Shown here piece after piece: positions 55,840 to 63,999 of a DNA stretch of 64,000 nt (its first letter is position 1; every line of letters begins with the position of its first letter). The stretch comes from Spelaeicoccus albus (GTDB lineage: Bacteria; Actinomycetota; Actinomycetes; Actinomycetales; Brevibacteriaceae): NCBI RefSeq assembly GCF_013409065.1, contig NZ_JACBZP010000001.1, positions 248,001-312,000 of the forward strand. The letters are read 5' to 3'. The notes below the pieces were generated by a model that saw only the letters and a list, made by a program, of their open reading frames with translations, was not told the DNA's origin and ran no database searches. The translations under genes were made by a program, and so were the position numbers.

Positions 55840-56235
55840 ATGAGTCAGACAACACCGAATCCGGTGCATGCCGAGGAAGCCGTCGGTGGAGCGTGCCCAT
55901 CGTTCGTCACGGCGATGGACGTGATAGGCCGCCGCTGGAACGGAATCATCATCGAGGCGATCGGCCGGGGAAATCACGGGTACGCGGAAATCAGCAGGTT
56001 CGTGGGGCATGTCGGCGACACGATGCTCGCCAAGAGGCTGCGCGAACTGGAAGCCGACGGTCTGGTCGAGCGCACCGTCGAAGCAGGCCCCCCGATCCGG
56101 GTGACGTACACGCTCACGGTGGCCGGCTCGGCACTGCTGCCCATCTTGGAAGACATCACCAGCTGGGGACACGCGTACTCGCTGGCGGAATCTCGCGATC
56201 ATCAACCAAACGCACGACCTGAAGGAGCACGCTGA
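55840..56235 (+). CDS. HxlR (DUF24) family transcriptional regulator
   Basis: 131 residues from ATG at 55840 (GGAG upstream, 6 nt spacing). The winged-helix domain is ACPSFVTAMDVIGRRWNGII with HVGDTMLAKRLRELEADGLV and wing VEAGPPIRVTYTLT. HxlR-family proteins often sense quinones, aldehydes or oxidants through a conserved Cys; here Cys22 in GGACPSF near the N-terminus is the candidate. It overlaps the LLM monooxygenase start by 1 bp, so it probably regulates its own operon. Confidence 0.93.
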   Translation: MSQTTPNPVHAEEAVGGACPSFVTAMDVIGRRWNGIIIEAIGRGNHGYAEISRFVGHVGDTMLAKRLRELEADGLVERTVEAGPPIRVTYTLTVAGSALLPILEDITSWGHAYSLAESRDHQPNARPEGAR

Positions 56236-57293
56236 TGGCATTCGAACTCGGTATCCTCACATTCGCCGAAGTCACGGCCGACCCGACGACGGGCGCGGCC
56301 CCGACTCCGGCAGAGAGAATGGCACAGACTTTGGAACAAGCTCGGGTCGCCGACCAGGTCGGGCTGGACGTCTTTGCAGTCGGTGAGCACCATCGCACCG
56401 ATTTCATCTCCTCCGAACCGCATATGCTGTTGGCCGCGGCGGCGGCACAAACGCACGACATCAAACTGGCCAGCGGCGTCACGGTACTCAGCTCGGAGGA
56501 TCCGGTTCGCGTTTTCGAGCACTTCGCCATGCTGGACCTGATTTCGAACGGTCGGGCCGAGATCGTTGCCGGCCGGGGGTCCTACACCGAATCGTTCCCG
56601 CTTTTCGGATACGACTTGGCCGATTACGCCGACTTGTTCCGGGAAAAGCTCGAACTGTTGTTGGCAATCCGGGCGCGCAACCCCGTCACGTGGCAAGGCA
56701 AGTTCCGGGCACCGCTGCTCGACGCCGATATCGCACCGCGCCCGGTCGGCGACCTGCCGATCTGGGTCGGTGTGGGAGGAACCCCGGCGTCGTCGGTTCG
56801 TGCCGGCCGGCTGGGACTGCCGATGGCGCTCGCGCTGCTGTTGGGGCCGATCACCCAGTTCGAAAGCGCCGTCGACCATTACCGGCAGGCGGCCGCGCAG
56901 GCCGGTCACGATGCCGAAGCGCTGAAGATCAGCATTAACGCGCACGGCTATGTCGGCACGACCAGCCAGGGAGCTCGCGACACGATGTACCCGTATTTCC
57001 GCGAAGGAATGCGCGAGAACAATCACCAGCGCGGCGAGGGTTTTTCCATCCCCCGGAACGCGTTCGACGCGCAATCGACGCCGGGCGGCGGTCTACTGGT
57101 CGGCAGCACCGACGAGATCATCGACAAATTGCTGACGTACCACGAGCTCTACGGTCTCTCGCGGGCAGTCATCCAAATGGGATTCGGCGGAGTGCCGCAA
57201 AAAGAACACTTGGAAGCGATCGAACGCCTCGGCACCGAGGTCGCCCCGGTCGTGCGCCGTGAAGTCGCTGCCCGTGGTCGGAGCGCAGCATGA
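56235..57293 (+). CDS. LLM-class flavin-dependent monooxygenase
   Basis: 352 residues of the bacterial luciferase-like barrel: FELGILTFAEVT, GLDVFAVGEHHRTDFISSEP, and MLDLISNGRAEIVAGRGSYTESF. FMNH2 must come from a partner reductase, supplied by the next gene (overlap ATGA). The substrate is unknown; members oxidise alkanesulfonates, quinone-related or aromatic compounds. Control by the redox-sensing HxlR protein suggests a role with toxic electrophiles or aromatics. Confidence 0.93.
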   Translation: MAFELGILTFAEVTADPTTGAAPTPAERMAQTLEQARVADQVGLDVFAVGEHHRTDFISSEPHMLLAAAAAQTHDIKLASGVTVLSSEDPVRVFEHFAMLDLISNGRAEIVAGRGSYTESFPLFGYDLADYADLFREKLELLLAIRARNPVTWQGKFRAPLLDADIAPRPVGDLPIWVGVGGTPASSVRAGRLGLPMALALLLGPITQFESAVDHYRQAAAQAGHDAEALKISINAHGYVGTTSQGARDTMYPYFREGMRENNHQRGEGFSIPRNAFDAQSTPGGGLLVGSTDEIIDKLLTYHELYGLSRAVIQMGFGGVPQKEHLEAIERLGTEVAPVVRREVAARGRSAA

Positions 57294-57874
57294 GCCGGCC
57301 GTTGAATGTCGTAGTTGTCAACGGCAGCCCCAACGTCGCCTCGAAAACGATGGGGCTCGTCGAGCTCATCACGTCCGCCCTCGACGCGAAACTGCCGATC
57401 GAGGTCCGGCGGATCGACGTGTACCGGCTGGGCGAGGGCTTCACGAGTGCCCGAGAGCGCGCGGACGTATCCGACGACGTCGAAGAACAGTTGGCGGCCG
57501 CCGAGACTGCCGATGTCCTCATTGCCGCGTCCCCGGTCTTCCGGGCCTCCTATCCGGGGATGTTCAAACACTTCTTCGATCTCGTCGGCCAATACGCGCT
57601 GGCAAACAAGCCGGTGATCCTGGCGGCGACGGGCGGAAGCGACAGGCACGCCATGATCATCGACCACGAGTTGCGTCCGCTGTTCGCGTTCTTCCAGGCC
57701 AACACGATCCCGGTCGGCTTTTACGCCAACGCCGGCGACTTCGACGGGACCTTGGTGCTCAATGCCGAGGTCTACAGCCGCATCCAGATCGGCTTGGACG
57801 ACGTGATTGAACAGTTCCGCGCAATCGCGGACGATGCACCGGCACGGTCCGAGCTCAGCCCGCTCGGGCACTGA
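57290..57874 (+). CDS. NAD(P)H:FMN oxidoreductase, flavodoxin-like
   Basis: 194 residues. The flavin phosphate loop is VVVNGSPNVASKT at the N-terminus, and ASPVFRASYPGMFKHFFD fits the MsuE/SsuE and CE1759-type FMN reductases. It supplies reduced FMN to the adjacent LLM enzyme. Its ATG overlaps the monooxygenase stop. The last codons lie in a 76-bp direct repeat (57821-57896) that recurs at 59625-59700. Confidence 0.92.
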   Translation: MSRPLNVVVVNGSPNVASKTMGLVELITSALDAKLPIEVRRIDVYRLGEGFTSARERADVSDDVEEQLAAAETADVLIAASPVFRASYPGMFKHFFDLVGQYALANKPVILAATGGSDRHAMIIDHELRPLFAFFQANTIPVGFYANAGDFDGTLVLNAEVYSRIQIGLDDVIEQFRAIADDAPARSELSPLGH

Positions 57875-57896
57875 CGGCGCGGACGGCGTCCCCGAC
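57821..57896. repeat. Left 76-bp direct repeat (FMN reductase 3' end)
   Basis: Compared with 59625-59700 it matches at 71 of 76 positions; the 57 bp from 57840 have a single mismatch. It carries the FMN reductase stop and, on the other strand, a copy of the cysteine desulfurase C-terminal codons. The copies are 1804 bp apart. Confidence 0.88.
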
Positions 57897-57930
57897 GACG
57901 CGTTGCCGGGACGCCTTCGACGCCTGGGGA

Positions 57931-58356
57931 TCACGCCGGTTGCGAGGCGGGCGTCTTCGGAGCGGCCGAGACTGTGCGGGTCTCGCGCATCATCAGCAGG
58001 CCGTTGACCACCATCAGCGTCGCGGTCAGGCCATGGACGCCGAGCGCGGTGGACATGGAGCCGTGATGTGCCAGCACCGTGGTCATGTCCCCGTATGCGG
58101 CGAGGGCCTCCACCAGCAGTACCCAGCTGAGCGCCCGGCGGTGGCCCGTCACCAGCAGGACGACCAGGACCAGGGCCAGGACGACGTCCCGGATTCCCTT
58201 GACGATCAGGAAGCCGCCGCCGTCACCGGGCGGCCATCTCGGCAGGCCGAAGCTTGGCGCCGTCGTTGCCGGGCTCAGGATGAACTCCCCTCCGAACCAG
58301 AGGATGAACAGGATGAAGGTGACGGCCAGGACGGTGTTGATCTTCTTCAGCGACAT
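57931..58356 (-). CDS. DUF4267 membrane protein
   Basis: 141 residues with four TM helices (LAVTFILFILWFGGEF; a second near 48-68; LSWVLLVEALAAYGD; and GVHGLTATLMVVNGLLMMR). It matches the DUF4267 family, small integral membrane proteins of unknown role. It is on the minus strand downstream of the ABM gene with 108 bp between, so they may be co-transcribed under TetR control. Confidence 0.85.
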   Translation of the reverse strand: MSLKKINTVLAVTFILFILWFGGEFILSPATTAPSFGLPRWPPGDGGGFLIVKGIRDVVLALVLVVLLVTGHRRALSWVLLVEALAAYGDMTTVLAHHGSMSTALGVHGLTATLMVVNGLLMMRETRTVSAAPKTPASQPA

Positions 58357-58464
58357 TATGCTTCTCCTTGCAAAACTTCGTGAGCTTGGTGAGCCGGATG
58401 ACGCCCGCTCGGTCGGCGCGAAACGGGGCCGATGTGGCGGGCACCCCCGGCTACGGCTGCCGTG

Positions 58465-58815
58465 TCATAGATCGACCTGCTCGAAGACGTGTGGGTACGA
58501 CACGATGTCGTCGGGGGCCTCGGCAGCTATGCGCTGGAATTCCGTGCTGCTGAGTGCACCGGCCAGAGCTTGGGTCGACTCCCAGACCGCGACGTTCATC
58601 AGAAGTCGGCTACCTGCCGTTCCCTTGTGCATCTGCAAGGAGACGAACCCCGGCTGAGCCTTCATGAACTCCGCCTGGCGCTGAAACAGGGAGAGGAACG
58701 CTTCGGTCCTCTCTTTCGGAACGAAGAATGTGTTGGCCAGGACGATGGGCCCGGTCTCCTGCTCGAACTGCGTGAGCATCGGCGTCTGCGGGTCCAAGCT
58801 CTGCAATTGAGCCAT
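58465..58815 (-). CDS. Antibiotic biosynthesis monooxygenase-type (ABM) protein
   Basis: 116 residues in the ABM ferredoxin-like fold: VLANTFFVPKERTEAFLSLF, QPGFVSLQMHKGTAG, LLMNVAVWESTQALAGAL. Such small enzymes oxidise quinols or other aromatics without cofactor, or bind ligands. It is divergent from tetR with operator repeats between, so is probably repressed by it. Confidence 0.88.
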   Translation of the reverse strand: MAQLQSLDPQTPMLTQFEQETGPIVLANTFFVPKERTEAFLSLFQRQAEFMKAQPGFVSLQMHKGTAGSRLLMNVAVWESTQALAGALSSTEFQRIAAEAPDDIVSYPHVFEQVDL

Positions 58816-58878
58816 GGTCGGTACTTCCTCTCACTATCGGTTGTTCCTACGGAGCTTGCCGGCACTATGCCGACACTT

Positions 58879-58915
58879 GTTGGCCAACACTTGTTGGCCA
58901 ACTCGTGTTGGCAAC
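58879..58915. promoter_or_regulatory. Operator array, GTTGGCCAAC repeats at 14-bp period
   Basis: GTTGGCCAAC, a perfect 10-bp palindrome, lies at 58879 and 58893; a near-copy GTTGGCAAC lies at 58907. All three are spaced exactly 14 bp. Further GTTGGC half-sites lie at about 58948-58966 next to the TetR start. The array sits between the divergent ABM and TetR genes. Confidence 0.8.
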
Positions 58916-58967
58916 ATTATAGCCCCGGCCCTGGACTGTCAACAGGCGTTGGCCTATGTTGGTTGGC

Positions 58968-59549
58968 ATGACCGGCACTACGGAGGACCAGCAGACTGCA
59001 CGGCGTTCGGATGCCACCCGCGCCACGATTCTTGCCGCGGCCCGCGAGCGGTTCGCCGCGGACGGTTACGAAAGGGCGACCATCCGGGCCATCGCGCGGG
59101 ACGCGAAGATCGACCCGTCAATGGTGATGCGCTACTACGGCAACAAGGCAGGACTTTTCACGTCGGCCGTCGCGATCGACCCGGGGCTGCCCGGCCTGCC
59201 CGTCGAGCCGCGCGAGGCGCTCGGTCGTACGCTGGTGCGCCACTTCCTCACCCTGTGGGAGGAGAACGCGGAGCTCACCGCACTGATCCGGGTCGGCGCC
59301 ACCGACCCCGCCGTCGCCGATCGCATCCAAAGCGTGCTGCGCGACCAGTTGATCCCGCTGGCCCGTCGCGTGGGTCCCGAGCCGGAGCAGGCGCCGACGC
59401 GAGCCGCACTATGCGCCTCGACCGTGCTCGGGCTCGCGTTGACTCGCTACGTGCTGCTGTTCCCGGCGAGCGTAGCGATCGACCCTGAAGAGATCGTGGA
59501 CTGGCTCGGGCCCACGGTCCAGCGGTATTTGACCGCACCCAAGCCCTGA
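58968..59549 (+). CDS. TetR-family transcriptional regulator
   Basis: About 193 residues from ATG at 58968. The HTH is ATILAAARERFAADGYERATIRAIARDAKIDPSMVMRYYGNKAGLF; the C-terminal ligand domain contains hydrophobic helices (about 90-185). It is divergent from the ABM gene and probably binds the 14-bp-spaced GTTGGCCAAC sites. Ligand unknown. The gene lies in the 1.7-kb segment bounded by direct repeats, so it may have been acquired with ABM and DUF4267. Confidence 0.95.
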   Translation: MTGTTEDQQTARRSDATRATILAAARERFAADGYERATIRAIARDAKIDPSMVMRYYGNKAGLFTSAVAIDPGLPGLPVEPREALGRTLVRHFLTLWEENAELTALIRVGATDPAVADRIQSVLRDQLIPLARRVGPEPEQAPTRAALCASTVLGLALTRYVLLFPASVAIDPEEIVDWLGPTVQRYLTAPKP

Positions 59550-59624
59550 AGAACGCGTCGAGGGTACCCACCCGGACCTCGGTCACGGCGAGTGACGCTG
59601 AGATTCACCGACGTAGTCCTTCGT

Positions 59625-59700
59625 GCGATCGCGGGCGGTGCATCGGCACGGTCCGAGCTCAGCCCGCTAGGGCACTGACGGCGCGGACGGCGTCCCCGAC
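59625..59700. repeat. Right 76-bp direct repeat (at the cysteine desulfurase 3' end)
   Basis: A copy of 57821-57896 at 71 of 76 positions. On the plus strand its frame reads as the C-terminal residues RAIAGGASARSELSPLGH of an FMN reductase, with stop, though no gene precedes it, so it is a relic. On the minus strand it carries the last codons of the desulfurase gene. Confidence 0.85.
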
Positions 59701-60801
59701 CCGGTCGGCGGCCTCGGCTAGTTCGTCGGCACTGACCTGCGTGCCGAAGCTGAACCGGACGGCAGTCTGCGCCGTTTCCCTGTCGAAGCCGAGCGCCGTC
59801 AACACGTGCGAGGGCTCGTCGCTGCCCGCCGCGCACGCCGACCCCGACGAGCAGACCACTCCGGATTCCTCCAGCCGTACCAGCACCGATTCGCCGCTGG
59901 TACCGGGAAAACAGAACGACGCACTGCCGGGGAGTCTTTTCGACGGATGTCCGGTCAGGACGGCGTCCGGCACCGTTGCCAGGACGGCACCAATGAACGC
60001 ATCGCGCCGCGCGGCCACTTCGTCGACGGCAGCGATATCGGGCCCGGCGAGCGCCAGCCCGGCGGCAAGTGCCACGGCACCTGCGACGTTTTCGGTGCCG
60101 GACCGGCGTCCGCGTTCTTGACCGCCGCCGTGCAGCACCGGTTCAAGCGGCACCTGCGTCAGGACGAGCAGCGCTCCGATTCCCTTGGGCGCGCCGAGTT
60201 TGTGGCCGGAGACACTGAGCGCGTCGACTCCGAGGTCGGCCATGCCGATCGGCACGGATCCTGCGGCCTGTACGGCGTCCGTGTGCACGAGCGCGCCGGA
60301 TGCGTGTGCCATCCGGGCAATTTCGGCGACCGGCTGGATGGTACCGATCTCGTTGTTCGCCAGGGCGATGGACACCAGGGCGGTCTCGTCGGTGATCATC
60401 CGGTCCAGCGCCTCGAGGTCGACAAGGCCGGCGTCGTCCTGCGGGGCGTAGGCGATGGTGAATCCGTGCACGTGTTCGAGGTAGCGGCACGATTCGAGCA
60501 CTGCGGCATGGTCGGTCCGCGCCGTCACAATGGTTCTGCGTGCCGGATCGGCAGCAAGCGCCAGGCCCTTGACGGCGAGATTGTCGGCCTCGGTCCCCGA
60601 CCCCGTGAACACGACGTCGGAGGCCCGGGCTCCAAGCGCGGAAGCGACCGAGCGGCGCGCACCGTCCAAGGCCTCGGCAGCTGACGCGCCGACGGCGTGG
60701 TGGCTGGACGGATTGCCGAATTCGCCGGTCAGGTACGGCCAGCAGGTTTCGAGCACGGCGCGGCGCACCGGCGTCGTTGCGGCGGCATCGAGGTAGATCA
60801 T
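59659..60801 (-). CDS. Cysteine desulfurase (NifS/IscS class) of the NAD operon
   Basis: 380 residues of PLP fold type I: MIYLDAAATTPVRRAV, FTGSGTEADNLAV, the PLP-Lys motif VSGHKLGAPKG, and the active-site Cys loop VVCSSGSACAAGSDEPSHVL. It donates sulfur for Fe-S assembly. Its ATG overlaps the nadC stop (ATGA). In many actinobacteria a NifS-like gene is linked to nadABC, where it probably services the 4Fe-4S cluster of quinolinate synthase NadA. Confidence 0.95.
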   Translation of the reverse strand: MIYLDAAATTPVRRAVLETCWPYLTGEFGNPSSHHAVGASAAEALDGARRSVASALGARASDVVFTGSGTEADNLAVKGLALAADPARRTIVTARTDHAAVLESCRYLEHVHGFTIAYAPQDDAGLVDLEALDRMITDETALVSIALANNEIGTIQPVAEIARMAHASGALVHTDAVQAAGSVPIGMADLGVDALSVSGHKLGAPKGIGALLVLTQVPLEPVLHGGGQERGRRSGTENVAGAVALAAGLALAGPDIAAVDEVAARRDAFIGAVLATVPDAVLTGHPSKRLPGSASFCFPGTSGESVLVRLEESGVVCSSGSACAAGSDEPSHVLTALGFDRETAQTAVRFSFGTQVSADELAEAADRVGDAVRAVSALAG

Positions 60802-61658
60802 GAGATGTCCAGTCCGATATCGAGCGATCGGACGCTGTGGGTCAGCGCGCCGACCGAGATGATGTCGACACCGGCCTTGGCGATGGCGCCGACGGTGTGC
60901 AGATTGACGTTGCCGCTGGCCTCGACCAGCGCCCGGCCGGCCACTTGCCGGACGCCGGCGCGCAGTTCGTCGATGCTGAAATTGTCGAGCATGATCGTGT
61001 CGACTCCCGCCGCCAGCACGGCTTCGATCTGGGCCGGGCTGTCCACTTCGACCTCGAAATGCGTGGTGTGACCGAGACGTCCCTTGGCGGCGATCAGTTC
61101 TTCGGCGAGGTCCGCGCCGCCGGCCGTCAGAATGGCCAAATGATTGTCCTTGGCCATGACGGCGTCCGACAGCGAGTGCCTGTGATTATGCCCGCCGCCG
61201 CAGCGGACGGCGTGCCGCTCCAGTGCGCGCAGTCCCGGCGTCGTCTTGCGAGTGTCGACGATCCGGGCCCCGGTGCCGGCGGCTTCGCGGACGTATTCAG
61301 CGGTCAGGGCCGCGATCCCGGACATGCGTTGCAGCAGGTTCAGCCCGACCCGTTCGGCTTGCAAAAGGCCCCGGGCCGGCCCGGCGACGACCGCCAACTC
61401 GGCGCCGGCGCCGAAGCCGTCACCGTCGGCCAGCGAGAAGTCAGTGGTCAGCTTGTCATCGGTGAGCCGCATGGCGGCGGCAAATACGTCCGCACCGGAC
61501 AAGACACCGGGTTCGCGGGCGACGAGACGTGCCGTCGTGCGGGCGCTGGCCGGTATGAGCGTCGTCCCTGTCACGTCACCCCACGGCGCGTCTTCGGTCA
61601 GCGCGGCGCGGACCACGGAGTCGATGGCAGAAACGGTGAGTTGGGATTCTACTGTCAT
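60798..61658 (-). CDS. nadC: Nicotinate-nucleotide pyrophosphorylase (carboxylating)
   Basis: 286 residues from ATG at 61658; the longer frame adds residues upstream within nadB and is rejected. LTEDAPWGDVTGTTLIP, RVGLNLLQRMSGIATLT-like segment, ARIVDTRKTTPGLRALERHAV and RCGGGHNHRHSLSDAVMAKDNH are diagnostic. It converts quinolinate and PRPP to nicotinate mononucleotide with CO2 release. Its ATG overlaps the nadB stop by 4 bp. Confidence 0.98.
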   Translation of the reverse strand: MTVESQLTVSAIDSVVRAALTEDAPWGDVTGTTLIPASARTTARLVAREPGVLSGADVFAAAMRLTDDKLTTDFSLADGDGFGAGAELAVVAGPARGLLQAERVGLNLLQRMSGIAALTAEYVREAAGTGARIVDTRKTTPGLRALERHAVRCGGGHNHRHSLSDAVMAKDNHLAILTAGGADLAEELIAAKGRLGHTTHFEVEVDSPAQIEAVLAAGVDTIMLDNFSIDELRAGVRQVAGRALVEASGNVNLHTVGAIAKAGVDIISVGALTHSVRSLDIGLDIS

Positions 61659-63268
61659 GACGTCCTGAGGTTGAGGGGTCGGGCGTGCGGGAGGGTACCG
61701 GGATGATCGGCGCGGCAATGCGCGCCGCGCGATTCGCGTCTGGCCAGCGCGGCCGCAACGATGATCGACCCGAGCTCGCGCAGGTTCTCGGTCTCGAGCC
61801 CGGCGATGGTCGATGGCGCCCCGCCGGCGGGTTGCCAGACGGCGAGCTGTTTGCGGGCGACTTCCAAATCGCCGGCTTCACGAAACAGTCCGGCCCGTTC
61901 CCACATCAGCTGCCGCAAGTCGTCCCGGGCAACGGGCTGCAGGTCCGCGGCCGACGCGTGCGCCGGTTCAATGGTCGTCACCGGACCGAACTCGGCAGCC
62001 GGTTCGGCTTCGGCACGGCGACGAGCGCCACGGCCGGCGCGACCGGCGGCGATGTCGTGCGCGGCCGCGTCGGCGAACACGAGTCCTTCGAGCAGCGAGT
62101 TCGAGGCGAGCCGGTTGGCGCCGTGCACGCCGGTGCACGCGGTCTCGCCGACGGCGTAGAGCCCGGGCAACGAGGTTCGGCCCCGTTTGTCGGTGCGGAC
62201 GCCGCCCATCCAGTAATGCGCGGACGGCGTGACGGGGATCGGGTGGCGGGCCCAGTCGAATCCATTGGCGCGGCACGCCGCATCGATGCCGGGGAATCGG
62301 GCGGCAAGACGTGCGGCGCCGCCAAGTCGTCGGGCCAAGCCTGTCGCATCCAGCCTGGCCGGGCGCCCGTCCTGCGCGGCCATGGTTCGGGCGATTCCGC
62401 GTGCCACGACGTCCCGCGGAGCAAGTTCGGCATCCGGATGCAGGCCCGTCATAAAACGACGTCCGGCCTCATCGACGAGAACCGCGCCCTCGCCGCGAAC
62501 GGCTTCGGAGATGAGGAAATCCTGCCTGGCGGCAAGCGCCGTGGGGTGGAATTGGAAGAATTCGGCATCGGAGATCACGGCGCCGGCCCGCCACGCCGCA
62601 GCAGTGCCGTCACCGGTGGCGACCGCCGGGTTCGTCGTGTGCGCATACAGCTGCCCGGCGCCGCCGCTGGCCAGCACGACGGCGTCCGCGGCAATGTCGC
62701 GCCGCACGCCGTCCGGGCCGATCAGCCGAACGCCGGTCACCCGCGCGATGTCCGCCCCCGGGCGAGCCTCGGTGAGCAGATCGGCCACGAATGTGTGTTC
62801 GTGGGTAGTGATTCCGGCTCGGCGTGCGCGCTCGAGCAGCGCCGTTTCGATGACGGAGCCCGTGGCATCGCCGCCGGCATGCACGATTCGGGCGCGGGAA
62901 TGCGCGCCTTCTCGGCCACGGGCCAATGATTCGATACCGGACTCGATACCGGTAGCCGCCCGCCCACTCGCCCGGTCGAAGGCCACGCCGCTTTCGATCA
63001 GGTCGCGAACGAGCCGGGGGCCGTGAGTGCACAGGAACCGGACGGCGTCCGGATCGGCAAGCCCGGCGCCGGCGCTCAGCGTGTCGGCAACATGCGAATC
63101 GACGGTGTCGCCGGCGAACAATGCGGCGGCGATACCGCCTTGCGCGAACCGGGTGTTGCAGTCGGCGGCCGCGGATTTGGTGACGATAGCGATCGGCCCG
63201 GCGCCGAGTCGGCGGAGCGTGAGCGCCGCCGTCAGGCCGGCGATGCCGCTGCCGACAATGACGATCAT
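61655..63268 (-). CDS. nadB: L-aspartate oxidase
   Basis: 537 residues. FAD-binding IVIVGSGIAGLTAALTLRR at the start; succinate dehydrogenase/fumarate reductase flavoprotein motifs GGIAAALF, HSRARIVHAGGDATG, ASGGAGQLYAHTTNP and FQFHPTAL; catalytic Arg in HYWMGGVRTDKRGRT. A C-terminal helical domain follows. It oxidises L-aspartate to iminoaspartate, the substrate of NadA. Start overlaps the nadA stop by 4 bp. Confidence 0.97.
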   Translation of the reverse strand: MIVIVGSGIAGLTAALTLRRLGAGPIAIVTKSAAADCNTRFAQGGIAAALFAGDTVDSHVADTLSAGAGLADPDAVRFLCTHGPRLVRDLIESGVAFDRASGRAATGIESGIESLARGREGAHSRARIVHAGGDATGSVIETALLERARRAGITTHEHTFVADLLTEARPGADIARVTGVRLIGPDGVRRDIAADAVVLASGGAGQLYAHTTNPAVATGDGTAAAWRAGAVISDAEFFQFHPTALAARQDFLISEAVRGEGAVLVDEAGRRFMTGLHPDAELAPRDVVARGIARTMAAQDGRPARLDATGLARRLGGAARLAARFPGIDAACRANGFDWARHPIPVTPSAHYWMGGVRTDKRGRTSLPGLYAVGETACTGVHGANRLASNSLLEGLVFADAAAHDIAAGRAGRGARRRAEAEPAAEFGPVTTIEPAHASAADLQPVARDDLRQLMWERAGLFREAGDLEVARKQLAVWQPAGGAPSTIAGLETENLRELGSIIVAAALARRESRGAHCRADHPGTLPHARPLNLRTS

Positions 63269-63999
63269 GGTGTGGTCGCCAGCATTCGCTCGAGCGCGCG
63301 GGTGGCCGGGATCGCGACGTCATCGCCGACGGAGATCTGGTTGATCACGCGGCCGCGAACAAGCGATTCGAGCACCCACGCCAGATAACCGGGGTGGATC
63401 CGGTACATCGTCGAACACGGGCACACCACCGGGTCCAGGCAGAAGATCGTGTGCTGCGGATTTTCCGAGGCGAGCCTGTTGACCAGGTTGATTTCGGTGC
63501 CGATGGCGAAGGTCGTCCCGGCCGGTGCCGCGGCGATGGCTTTTGTAATGTAGTCGGTCGAGCCCGATTCGTCCGCGGCGTCCACGACGGGCATCGGGCA
63601 TTCGGGGTGCACGATGACCCGTACGTTCGGGAACGTCTCGCGTGCCTTCTCTATCTGCCGGACCGTAAAGCGCTTGTGCACCGAGCAAAATCCGTTCCAC
63701 AAGATCACCTGCGCGTCGCGGAGCTGCTCGGGCGTCATCCCGCCCAGTGGCTTGTTCGGCATCCACAGCGGCATGCGCTCTTCCGGCACGCCCATGGCCT
63801 TGGCCGTATTGCGGCCGAGATGCTGGTCCGGGAAGAACAGCACGCGGCGTCCGCGCTCGAACGCCCAGTCAAGTACGGTGCGCGCATTGGACGATGTGCA
63901 GACGATGCCGCCGTGCCGTCCGCAAAATCCCTTGAGGGCAGCGGACGAGTTCATATAGGTCACCGGGATGACCGGGGCGAGGCCGTCGGCGTCCGGGCC
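63265..63999 (-). CDS. nadA: Quinolinate synthase (5' end outside window)
   Basis: The reading frame continues beyond the right edge, so only the C-terminal 245 codons are present. VPVTYMNSSAALKGFCGRHG, CTSSNA, FFPDQHLGRNTAKAMG, WNGFCSVHKRF, VHPECP, TEINLVNRLASENPQHTIF and CLDPVVCPCSTMYRIHPGYL contain the Cys ligands of the 4Fe-4S cluster. It condenses iminoaspartate with dihydroxyacetone phosphate to quinolinate. The operon continues through nadB, nadC and the desulfurase. Confidence 0.97.
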   Translation of the reverse strand, partial: GPDADGLAPVIPVTYMNSSAALKGFCGRHGGIVCTSSNARTVLDWAFERGRRVLFFPDQHLGRNTAKAMGVPEERMPLWMPNKPLGGMTPEQLRDAQVILWNGFCSVHKRFTVRQIEKARETFPNVRVIVHPECPMPVVDAADESGSTDYITKAIAAAPAGTTFAIGTEINLVNRLASENPQHTIFCLDPVVCPCSTMYRIHPGYLAWVLESLVRGRVINQISVGDDVAIPATRALERMLATTP

